The position numbers were made by a program, and so were the translations under genes. DNA of 64,000 nucleotides from Dromaius novaehollandiae (Eukaryota; Chordata; Aves; Casuariiformes; Dromaiidae): the NCBI RefSeq assembly GCF_036370855.1, contig NC_088103.1, positions 36,745,904 through 36,809,903 of the forward strand, written 5' to 3'. This document shows, piece after piece, positions 48,387 through 60,700 of this stretch (position 1 is its first letter; the number at the start of each line of letters is the position of its first letter). A model generated the notes under the pieces. The model was not told where the DNA came from, did no database searches, and saw only the letters and a list, made by a program, of their open reading frames with translations.

Positions 48387-50244
48387 GAGAAAATAGAGGG
48401 ACTTAGCAGGGCTCTGACCTACATTACTCTTGCTTCAATTTCCATATAGGCCCACAGACTATTGTTTCAGAAACACTGAAAACTTGAAAACTTGTTGGGA
48501 CTTTTTATGCCTCTTAAGTCTTGTGTGTCAGTGAGAGACTTGATGTGGGGTGGTGGGAGGCAAAAGCCATCTGCCCTAAAAGTCTGTTTCTTCCCATAGC
48601 ATGCTATCATCAAACATACACACAAAAAGGATCTTTTTGTAGTTTTTATCTAGATATAGTAATGTCTTTGTGGGGTTAACTAGTCTCATCTGAAATCCAG
48701 CATGTTTTGGGGGGCTGGGTTTTGTAATACAGTACGAGTACGCTACAGTTGCTTCGAATATGGAGTGTTCAACAAATAATATTTCCTTGAATATTTCCAT
48801 TTGATCTAACTGCATTATCTGTTAACGAAAGAAAATAATTCCCTGTCATAACGTTTTTTTGACTCGGGTGTGAGAATGGCACTGATTTAGAATGGATTTT
48901 TGTTGCAATACTTGAACAAAACAAGACTATTAAGACTATTAGACCTATTAAAATTAGGCAGCCTAATTACCAGAGCTAAACATTACTTAATTACATAATG
49001 TAATTCGCTGAATACGTATTACCTTTTAAGTTGCTAGGCTAAAAGGTTTTTAGCCAAGTACTAGCTTTTGCTGTGAATGATGACCCTTTAAAGGCTTTTG
49101 GGACTCTATCCAGCTGGCAGATTGGCCTCACTGAACAGATGTGGCTGGTCTCTAGAAAGCTGATCTGTACTGCTAGCTTTATTAATTCTTAACATTAATA
49201 CTGACCTGTGGACCCAAACAAAAGTAAATCTCATGCAAAAGTGGCATAATATAGAAGATCCGTTTGGTCTCTTCCTGGTCTGTTTTGTATATTTTGGTAG
49301 GTCTAACGTTTGTCTTACCAGGTTTTATTTGTTGTTTGTATATATGCATGTTTTACTGTTTCTTGGCTTCCTGTTCTGTTCTTGCTGATTCACAGAACAT
49401 CAAAATGCCCAGGAATCACGTTCTCAGCACTGCTGGAGACAACTCCAGGTAGCTCCAAGTACCACTTGCTCACAGGAAGTCAGTGGGCAAGCTGGAGGAG
49501 CATTCAAGTTTTGTGAAAGTGCCCGTATTTACTAAGGGACTTGTTTGCAGTTGTTTGGAAGGATTCTTTTCTGAGGAGATATTATTTAATCTGCAAAAAC
49601 TTGAGGTTTGTGAGGAAGGGAATTTTCTTTTAATAAGACAAAAACAGATGGTGTTGAACAAGCAATTGAAATTTTTGCTGATGGTTTGATTTCTCCTAGA
49701 ATCTAACTTATATTAGCAAAAGATGTGCAATAATAAATTGAGATTAGTGTAGTTTTAAACTCAAATCACAAATAACATTTTTCTCTTATTCAGTTTGGGG
49801 AGAAGTGCAGTCAGACTTTCTTGTATATGGAAAGTATTTGCAGGCCACCTTTTAATGTATTATTTTTAAACTACTATAATGAAGATTTCTTATACTTACC
49901 AAATTTGAGAGGAAAATTGAAATGCTTTCGAAGTATAGAAATAAGAACATTATGACCAGAAGTTGGCATGCTGCAAACATCATTGATCACAGTCAATTTC
50001 TGAAAGTGTTTTGAAGATTATCTGTAGAGGATGCCAGCGGTCTATAAACTTCCCTCTTCAGCCACACACTAACACGAGTAAACATATGTGCGTTACTGCA
50101 ACTAATGCATTGCATAAATGCACGTTACTGATCTCATCCCAAGGAACATACAGCTCTAGCCAATTTCTGATATTATTCAGGGAAAACATTTATTTAAGTA
50201 CTTACAGAAAACAGATGTTTGGGAGGTTTTTGCATGTATGTTAA

Positions 50245-50264
50245 TCTCTCTCTCTTTCTCTCTT
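50245..50264 (+). repeat. CT microsatellite
   Basis: A short (CT)n tract with two interruptions, then TTTG. Confidence 0.85.
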
Positions 50265-53200
50265 TGTTATATTATTTTTTAATTAAAAAAATCCTAAACT
50301 GTAAATTGTAACTGTTGATTCTTTACACCTTTCCACTCCTTGGTCTCTGAGATTGCTCTGTAATGGTACTGTTTTGATAATTTCTCTGAGGCAAGCACTT
50401 GCTGGTCAGAAACTGGATTCAGACTGCGACCACCCAGTAGTCACTGAATAGCAGTCATGGTAATGTGGATGTTTTCATTTAGTATAAACATTTTGAACTT
50501 AATGACTTCCTGTTTCTAAGGATGAGAATAATCTTGCTTAAAGAGAAGGAGGGGGAATATTATAACAGGAAACTTTCGTACATGACAAAACTTTGCTAGT
50601 AAGCCTATAGGTTGATGCTCAGCAGACACCTATCTTGGGAGAATATTCACGAGATGTTAGGATTTTACAACTTGCAATTCCTAGTGTAATTTTCAAACAG
50701 TTAAGGTGATTCTCATATGAAGACCAAAATTCTGCATTTTGTGGAATGGAAATAGAAGAAGCAAGAAGACAACAAATGAGGAAGAAGAGGATGGTGTGGA
50801 AGACAGTAAGAGGAGAATAAAGGTGGTGTGTTTAGTGTGTTCCCTGTGAAAATCGCTGGCCTGTGTTCCATGAATAAAGGAAATAAAGTAGCGGGGCTGC
50901 AAAATGCCACATTCCCTGTAAAGTGATGTGGCTCTGTGTAGTACATGTTATTCTACCATGTAGTTAGAAGCTTCATGTCACAGTATAAAATTTAACTTGT
51001 TAGTATCAATTATTGCTTCCCTAGAGTATATATCACCAGCTCGCTTAATAAAATATTATGCTGGATGGAGTTTCTATTTAACTAGGTAACAAGCCTTTGT
51101 TTACATTTCCAAACCTAATCTGTATAGGTAAATATTATTATAAAATAGTAAAAAGGAAAGTTAAGATTAAAAACCTCAGGATTAGAACCATTTAAAATTT
51201 AGCTATTTTAACAGTGGAAGCTAGTGATTTGCAAAGCTCAACAAGGGTTTGTGTAAAGCCATTGAAGTGCAGATACAGAGGAACTCATACCTTTTTGTAG
51301 TAATGTTTTATTCTAGACCTGGACTTGGTAAATTGTGCTCATCTCTGCTGTATCTCCTGGAATCTTATATCATCATTTTTTATGAAGTATTCTCTGTTTA
51401 ATCAGTGTGTGTTTTCTTCTTTTGAGTAATTGTTGTCGAAGGAATCAGAACGTTTACAATAAATCCTGGTAGCAGAAGTCCAAAATCCTGTTAGAAGGGT
51501 ACTTACTGAGAGGTGAGGAAAAGGACTGCATGGTTTTATTTAACTTTGCAACGTTTGGGAGGGTGGATCTGGAGTCAAACTAAGCTTCATGCTACCTTCC
51601 CAAGAGGAGGAATATACAATACTAAATAGCATTGTTTTGCTACTCAGAAAAGAATAAGCTTTAAATTCATAGCCACTAGGTAAATGGGCTTTGGGGCATC
51701 TTTCTTTTGTTGTCACTTGTAACCATCTTTTGAAGTTCTTGTGAAGAAACATAGCAGTGACTTATATTTGTACTGTTCTAACTGCACAATTGAGTATCGT
51801 TTCAATGTATATTTTTGTAGGAGGAAAAATGATTGCTTCCCAGAAGGGATGTTAGAAGTGTACTGCAGAAGCCTGTGGAAGTGAGTCAGTTTGACTAAGT
51901 TGCAAATAATGTCCTGTTTTATAACTGAATTAAAAAAAACACTTGATTTCTGAAGGGAAAAAAAGCTGCTTATGTTTTTGTACCCTGATAATTTACATTT
52001 TTGAATATTTGACATGTTAAATCGAAATATTTATATTGATTTGGAGTCTGGAATATGGGGCTTGGACAGCAATCTGTGTATTGTGAAATGCAGTCTCTTC
52101 CTGAATCTAACGTAAGAATTTCCTTTTGCTTTTGGTGGCAGAATGAGTTGAACTAATTGAGCAATCTTCTAAAGCTTTGAACAGTTCAGGCATTCATCAA
52201 AGTAGGGATTTGTCTTCAAATGTAAGTAAATTTGGGTACTGTCCTTGTTTATATGTTCTGTAAACTGGCCGTACTATGTACATAGTGTGAATGATTGTGG
52301 TGGGGTTTTTTTTGTTTTTTGATTGGCATAGCTATGGTGAATGACGAACAAGAATTGCATCAGTAGACTGTTATAGTAGCTATTGCAACAAAACCTGCCA
52401 GAGTTGATCTAAAGAATTTCGATCCGTCTTTTGTCTCAACATGGTGATATCAACCAGATGCAACTCTGTAGCAGGAGTATTCGCGTTGGACTGACCACTA
52501 AATCTGTTCCAATTATATCTCAGTTAAGAAGTTGTACAATTTATTTTTCTTTACTGTATAGTATTCCTTCTGCCTTAAAATTAGTCTAATTTCAGCATGA
52601 AATTTAGCATCTTTTGGCATACTTGTAGAGTGGCAAAAGTTCTTAGGACCAAAGAACAGGACAGGAGCTGAGATTGCTAACAGCGAGTAATGAAGATATA
52701 CTTGCTGGTTGCATTTATACCTGAAATAGCTACTGTCATGTAAACACTAGAATTCTTTAGTTGTTTTTTTCCAACTGCTATCCTAAACTTTTTGAGTTAT
52801 GGAACTGCCTTATTGAAAGCTGAATCTCCACTTGCAGACTTTGTCTTCAAATGTGTTTGAATGCAAGCAGGAATTTTGCTTTACAGTATAGGCATAGACT
52901 GAAGGATTTTTTTGCAGTGCCAGATACAGAAAGAGTAGTGGTAGCTCGTACTGTTGCCCTGATGCATCTGACCTGGGCATCCTCATCTAACATGACAATC
53001 TCAGCTGTTTGATTTTAGCGCTTTTTTGTCACACTCAGTTTCTCTGTGGTGTTTCTTATGTAAGATGCAGTCTGAAATGAAGAAAACCCAATCTGCTAAC
53101 ATGCCTGTAGTGCATGTTAGGGACTCGTTTCCATCACAAAAGTTAGGACTCTGATGCAGGTATTCCTTTCTTCCTCTCTCCAGCGCTAAGTGACCTGTCA

Positions 53201-54508
53201 CCACAGAAGTGGTCATCAGTGCAGCCTTCCTTTATGGACATTTTTAGTGCAATAAAATCATTATGCTTTTCTTGAACAAGAATAATTCAACAAGCAGAGT
53301 ATTGTTACTTCTGGTGTTTTTAACGTAACAAAAAATGACCATGTTTTTCTACTTGAGGAAATACCGTTATTCACCTCTTTTGGAAGATCTTATAGGCTAC
53401 ATTCGGAAAGGAAAGGCTTTGGAACTCAACAGGAAAAAATGATGAATGTATATTGTATCAAATGCGTAAGAGTACCTTAAATGTGTTCTTGCCAAAGATG
53501 AGATCAGAATTTCTTGACATCTTCACATTGTGCGTACAAGCAGAAACATCATTCTAATTTACATTCAGAATAATGCATGTGGCAAGACATTATCTGGATT
53601 ATTTAGTATGTATAATTAAAGACACTTGATTTCTTTCCTATTCTGAGTATTTTTGCAGTGGTTTATAAATTAGAAGTAATATTAAGCTATGCATTTTAAT
53701 ATAGGTTTACATAAATAATTTGGGAGGTTGGTCAAAAAGATTTACTTTGAAACTTTTGTGCCTGAAGTAGATTCCATTGATTTATAGGCATAGATGGGTA
53801 CTGAAATGCACTGGAATAGTATACAGAAATAATATCCTAGTGTGTGGTAGCATATTCAGGATTTCAGGCCTAGGCTGTTAATCTCTTTCACAATGTTGGT
53901 CTTCAGGCAGATGCTTTTGGAAGATTCTTAACACTGATGTTTCAAGGTGTATTGAGATTTTCCCTTTGAAAAGTAGACAGTTGTGCAAAAATAATCATGT
54001 TGCTACTCATAGCAAGGCAGTATGTATACAAAACAAGAAGCTGGAATAGGATCTGATGCAGTCTATCTGGAGTCAAAATTAGTTTCACTCTAATGCTTTT
54101 ATTGAAACCACTTTGGAAGGATTTTTTTAATTCACTGTTCACTTCTTGAATTGAAACAAGACCTGGATTTATTTTGAAACATGAATTCAAGATAAGGAAT
54201 TTTTTTAAAAACCCTGTGTGTACACTGAGGAGAAACTGTCTTGCTACATAGAGAGAGCAATGCATAACAAAACCTCTCCTGCATCTTGCAGATCTGTATG
54301 CACATGCAACATCTCCTGTTAAGTAACAGGCTATATGGGTGGTAGAAAGAATGTTTCATTTTAAAGTTTTGGAAGTGAATCACATACCTTTTCAGTTTTA
54401 AATTCTCTAAAGAATTCTGATTATTTTTGCCTGGAGGACCTCATTCCGTGTTATTTCCTAACATAGTTGCACTTTGGACCTATCTTTACCACCGCTATTT
54501 TTTTCAAG

Positions 54509-54720
54509 TGGTTTTGGACCTCCAGAAGAATCTGAGCGAGAGGGCTGAACCCCATCTGCAGGGCACGGAGGGGTGGGTGCTCCCCGATGGTGTCCGAACT
54601 GCCATGGAGCAGGAAACCGCGTGAGCCCGTGTGGCTGACACGGAGGAGGACTTCTCTCTGAAGCCCCAGTGTTCACAACGGTGGGAAGGTAACCCAGGGA
54701 AACACGTTTGGGGTTCCCAG
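54509..54720 (+). promoter_or_regulatory. GC- and CpG-rich patch in the intron, with possible cassette exon 54509-54620
   Basis: Roughly ten CpGs occur in about 190 bases amid AT-rich intron. It is preceded by an acceptor-like 'ctatttttttcaag' (AG at 54507-54508) and contains a good donor GTGAGC at 54621-54626, which would define a 112-base exon. A short open frame crosses it, with no recognised protein. It may be an untranslated or alternative exon, an intronic enhancer or a minor promoter. Confidence 0.35.
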
Positions 54721-57700
54721 CTTGGAACTGTCTCCTGAAAATTGATGCCTTTTGCCTGACCCACTTTGAGTTTTTGGAAAGAAATGTTTTCTGCCTTATT
54801 GATTAAAAAATTGTTTCCCCTCTGAAAAAAAACATAAAATATGGGTAGTTAGATTTTTAAAAGTCATAAAGGAACTGTCACACATGCATGAACAGACTAC
54901 GTTAAGTGCCAACTTTAGCGTAACTTAGCTAGTATCTCTTCCATTCCTGAGAGGAGTAGGTCGGTGAGTGTTGAGCTGGAGCTGGTTGTTAGTGGGTTAT
55001 GCATCGTGCTCGGGTGAATCTCGAGGAAGAAGGCTTTCCCTACCGAGAAGCGGGGAAGTGAGGAGGGGAGATGCAGAGATGTGTGTGCATCAGCCTCTTG
55101 TTTTGCCTTAAATACATGGCTGTGCCTCCCAGTGACGTTACTAGCTAGGTATCTCTGCTTCTTAAGGATCACTTGTACAGGATGTTCAAGATCCGATTCC
55201 TCAGTCGGTCTGGTGGGATTTGGTTTCATTTGCCTGCTGCAGCTGATCTCATGTTTCCTATGGAAGCAATACAAAACCAGCAGTTTTGTTCCCTCGGATT
55301 CTGTCAGATTTCCTTCTGTCAGACATCATATTCATACCGTAGCTGTGGGTGGGAGGAAAGTCGCTTTGCATTCTCCCTGTTACAGAGGGAGAGATACAAG
55401 AACTAATTGATGTACTAATTGCAATATATATAGATCATCAGTGCTTTGCTGACATTGCAGTGAATCTTCTCTTACTGACAGTTTTCCAACTCAGATTTTT
55501 GGGAAGACAGAACAGATTAAGCTGTGATTGCTTATTCATTTGATTAAACTGTGAGTCATCATTGCTTGAGGTAAAACTTATTTTTTGTAGTGTCCGTGAA
55601 CGTTCAGCTTGTGTCTTGAGTAAAGGAAATGTAGTTGCCAGATTGATTATTGCCCATGTCTAACATCTAAAAGAAAATATTACAAATTCTAGGGAAAATT
55701 TGAACAGCTTGAAATCATATTCTAACAAAAAAGTTCTTGTTAGTGGAGATATTGCTCAAGTGGTAACAGTTCTCATGGGGATTTGTTTGTGATAAATAAT
55801 ATGGTAATATTTAAGGAACTCAGCGTTCCCTTGAGCAGAGATGTGTTGCATCTTTACTGAGCTTCAGCCACATTTAATGACAAAACGCGTTTATTCATAA
55901 TGATGCTACTTTGTGGTGTTTTGGGGATGAGGAGGAATAAAACCAGGAAGACACAATGTTGAATTGGTCTGGAAACTGGAAATTGAGAATGCAAGTAAAA
56001 ATACCTTGTTTCATTTTCCTAATGTTGCATTAGGCTGTAGTTTCACAGCCATGAACGATGGTAAATGTTGCCAGGGGAAGCATTTCCGCCTCAGCTTTGT
56101 CCCCCCAGTTACGCTGGTCCAAGCATTTGTGTGACCATCGAGGGAATCGATCTGGGCACTAGTCAGGGTTCAGAGTGCCCTGGCAATGGGTCGTTGCGTG
56201 GGCACACGCACACTTGCGCTAGCCTGAGGAGGTACAGCACATGCATAAGCAGAGAGCAGGAACGCCCAATTGAGCCAGTTTGAAAGTGGGCTACTGTGGC
56301 TTTTACCTTTCAGGCTTGCTAAGATAGCAGCTCTGTGTACCTTTATGGTCTTACCTGTATTTTATGTAACATGGTCTTACCTGTTTTTCATGTAACATTC
56401 TGCTTCTGATCATGTTCTTGCGGGCTCCCTCTTCAGTGTAATTGATTATTTACCGTACCTGGGCGAGGTTTGTTCTTTTCTTCCTCTTGATACCTTATCT
56501 TTCTCTATTCTGTTCACATTCAACAAATACATACTGCTTTTTTGCAAAATTTTTTACTTTCTATTCTGCATTACTTGTATGTTGGGTATTTTGGTATGCT
56601 CTCTTGGTAGTTGTTATTCACATGGATGTGTTCAATCATGTTTTTAATTCATAGTGATCTTTTTACTGTTTTCTTCCGACTGTAAAGACTTCTCGGTGTG
56701 ATGCAGCCTCCTGCATGCTTGTAGCTGAACTTCTCCTCCGTGGTACTCCAGAAGTGCCGTAGAAGTGACTAGAAAATACTTGGCATGGTCGTTAAAAAAT
56801 GTCATATCTCAGAAGGGTTAGTTCTTCAAATTATATTTGGAGGCTCAACTGAAAAATAAATGAGCAGTTAGTTCTCTTTAAACAACTATCAGTCTAGGAG
56901 GGAGCTATTTTTCTTTTAGTACTTGTCTTTTAATTTATGTTACAGTATAGCTCTACATTAGCATTTTTCCATGATCACAGGTATTAAACTAGCTCATTAA
57001 ACTGAATTAAATTTCCAAATGAATTAGGTGTTTGGGTCAAGCATCACAAAGTGTTGGGAGCCCCCAGTTCCTATGTTAACTGCCTATTATGTATTGCTCA
57101 TGTTTTCATTAATTTTCTCTGTACCAAAGGGACAAATATGGTGTTCACTGGAATTTAATGCACAGTTCTGGTGCTTGTCTACAGGAGTAGAATAAAGCTG
57201 CAAAACAGTTTCAAGTGATAAGCTATAGTTGGCTACTTTTGACAGATAATATGCCTTGAAGCAAAGGTTTATGAAACATACCAAAAGGGAAGGATCGTAT
57301 AGCAGCCCAGATAAAAGGAGATAGTTCTTAATATGGTTGGTAGGATGAAAATCAGCTCGAGTTACTTACTTTTCTTCTGCAGTTTGCACTTTTTCTGCGC
57401 GCTTGGTTTTCTGCAAGTCCTCACTGGCACATTTGTATCCACAGTGTTCAGATGGGCGTCACAGCATGGTTATTTTGAGAAAAGGTGAAGGAACAGATGT
57501 AGAAATTCTGTGCTAGCAGTTAGCGGAGTTACTGAGGGAGAGAGAACACTGTTAGAACAGATACACAAGCATTTATTTTTGGAGTTGTATGTTCCTTTGT
57601 GAATCTGTCTCTGATCTTAGTTCAACAATAGTTCATTGCGTTTGCAAAACTGTCACTTTTACTGGCTAAATAAACAGTTTAATTATTAGAGTTCTGATCT

Positions 57701-60700
57701 ATTAGACATGAGATTTAGTACTGTTTATAAGTGCTTCTGTAAATAGGAGATGAAAATTAAGAGGGGAAAAAAAAAGAATTCTGTTGTTACAGTAAGAAGC
57801 AGCACTAGCAAATGGTGAATGAAGAAGTTGTATGACCTCCACAGAGCTCACAGTGAAGACTGAGAGCTCCCTAGAGGGCATAATAATCTTTTGGGAAAAT
57901 AAGAACTTAGAAAATAACTGGTCAGTCATGACAGGAAGATAGTAATTTTTTTTTTTTCCATGAACAAATTTAACTTTCTTCTTAGTAAAGTAAATACAGT
58001 CCAGATGGCTGGAAAGTACAAGATACTCCCAGGGGTTAGGGTGGAGGTTGGATGAATTAAGCTTTGTGGAGCTCAGAAGTGAACAAGTGAGAAATGAAAA
58101 TACAGATACGAAGTTAAATTTTTTAAACATTGTGTAGTTGGTTTTCTGTTCTTCCTCAGATTTGGGGGTGGGCCTGAGCTTTTCATGTTGGTGATTAAAT
58201 TAGAGCATATTTTGGTAACTTTTATGAAGAGGCATGCTTTCTGTTTATGTATCAGAATAAAGTAGGAAGAAAAGTGATACAAACCTTTCTTTTTGTTTTA
58301 CTTTGAGCAGCGTAGTTGGTCAGTTATAAACAAATCATAACGATCTTAACTTGCAAATACAGCTTGCTTCAACCAACAAGTGTTTCAGTACTTGGTAACT
58401 GAGGAAAAGATTTGAAGATCTGTATGCACACTGATCGTTACTAGCTTTGTAGCAAGTGTCGTTGTGAATCCAGCTGTGACCTGGTCCATAAAGTAATACC
58501 GGAAGAAAATATTACTGCACGGTTTAAGTTTATCTTGTGAAATGTGTCCTGATCACCTCTCTATCGTCAGACGCTGAGATCCCACGTGGGAGATTGTGTC
58601 GTACATTGATAAGACCAGGCTGATTGCCTGAATCGCTATTAGATGGGTAGGAAGAAAATCTGTCGAGACTCCTGACCGTTTAGCTGCCGGCCATCCTGCC
58701 CGTCTTTGGGCTGCTTGGCTTTCAAATCTTACCCAAGTATTTGGGGACAGAAATGCTGTAGGTTTGTGACACAGCCACCATGTGCTGCAAGCTACGCTAC
58801 CACTCGCAACCAAAGTCCTGAGTCCCCCGTGTTTGCTGGCCTCCTGTGAGACGTCAGTGTAGGTTTGACTGTCTCTTCTGGGTCAGGCCAAAGAAGTCTT
58901 CTTTGTAGTGTAGCAGCTGACGTGGTTATTTTCAGGTAGTTTTGATTCTTGGAGAGCACAATATGCACTATATCGAGATGTAATTTTGTACTTTTATCTC
59001 TGTAAATTGAGATATGAGCACATCATTTAAACCCTTAGCAAAATATGAACTTAGTTTTAAGTTATTGTTTTGTTTAAATAATATTTGTTATCTTTTAGTA
59101 TTTATTAATAACTTGTATCTTAGGAGGCTTTAATTCTTGGCTGGACCTTATTGACAGGCTGAGATCAGTTTGAGACTTTGCATCAAAAAAATCAAAATTT
59201 CTTGCTAATCTTTTGCTTTACGTTCTTTCTTCTCTTTGGGCACAGTATGAGACATATCTAGTCAGTCTCCATAAGGGGCCTGAGATGACAGTAACCTTGC
59301 TTGGAAATGCTCTGAAGTACCATAATTTAAGCAGAATGGAGCAAACACTTCCATGTTTTCGCTAAAAGAGAAATATATGTGCCAGAATGGATGTAGAGCT
59401 GCTGTTTACTGTTGCTGTTTTGCTTTTTGTCACTTGCATTTTGTAAGTTGAATGACGTGTAGAATGAAGGGCTCCGAAGGCAGCAGGAATTTTCATGGTA
59501 AATAAAAACAAGGAGGGAAGGTCCTGTGGCAATGCCTGGCAGGCTGTCATCAGGTGCGTTTGGTAGGTGTCATGTTAAAAGTAAGTCTCAAAGGGAAATT
59601 TGAAGGTTAATAATCTAGTAGACTTATGAATTGCATCACTCTCTAGTAAAACATCCTGAATGGACATTGCAGGAGTCAAGTGACAAGTATCCAAAAATCG
59701 TGCTGTGAAATGAAATCTAATATGAAAATGTGTCAGATCTTACTGTTACTTTATATGAAAAAGTACAGAAAGATTCCCTATGAAACTTCCATTGTTTTTA
59801 TTCTTAGACTGTCATACCTATACCAGTACTATTACCACAGATACTTAAGTATGGTATGGACATGCAAGTCTAATGAGAAGAGCATGTCAAATACAAATAT
59901 CTGAGTGAGCAGGGGAGTTGCTCTTGTTTTCTCTAGAGAGACTAAGGAAGCAGAAGTCTCACTCCCCTGAAATGCTTTTCTTTTCTTCAATTTAAGATGA
60001 TATAGTGGGTATCTTGGGTAGAGCAGTAGGTGGCCTGAATACAGCATCCAAGATATGGTTCTGACTGTGAATTTGTGGTGATTAAAGACATCCGCTTGGG
60101 GTGGTCAGATTGAGAATAAAAATGGTGCAAGGAAAAACAGCTTAGTGGTAAAGTAGTGTATTTGATTCATAGGCCTAGAAATGTTGGTCAAAGCAATGCT
60201 CGCAGGAAGCATGCACACATCAAGAGCACACATGGTGATGGAAGGAGAAGACAGCCAAAGATAAAGCTGTTGGAGAGGTGCAGAGGATTGTAATTTGTCA
60301 AATGATGTGCTGAAAACCTGAAAGCAGAAGTAGGAGGCAAAACACAAAAGGATGGAGCCACAAAGACTAATAGCGTGTGGGATTTCTTAGAATGGTTAGC
60401 ACTTTCGAAATTCTCAAACAGCCATGTGTTGCTAGGAGCAGGATCCTGGAAACCGCCGCGTAGGAGTGGTTGGAGTAGACGATTTTTGGTGAGAAGCCGA
60501 GAGTGGATTTTTCTTTTAAGATGTGGCGCGAGTACTCTGTATTAGTAAATGAAATCTGAGGACAATAACGAGAGCTTGTAGAAAGAGTTAGAATTGACAC
60601 CGGAACACTAGTAGAAAATGACCGGGAAATTTAATCTTTGGGACAAGAAGAAGAATCTAGGAAACCTGCATTAACAGCAGGTGAGAAAGGAGTCATGCCA

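Larger units (their letters stand above)
36105..54508 (+). other. ADD3: Presumed ADD3 intron 1, middle part
   Basis: Long T-rich intronic sequence with no recognised exon, RNA gene or repeat family. Simple tracts: C16 at 37538-37553 and a CT tract at 50245-50264. Short tandem duplications occur at 43691-43727 and 48359-48386. A 16-base palindrome TGTGCATGCATGCACA is at 41699-41714. GC-richer patches lie at 42730-43040 and 43320-43620. All open frames are short and unrelated to known proteins as far as I can tell. Confidence 0.6.
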
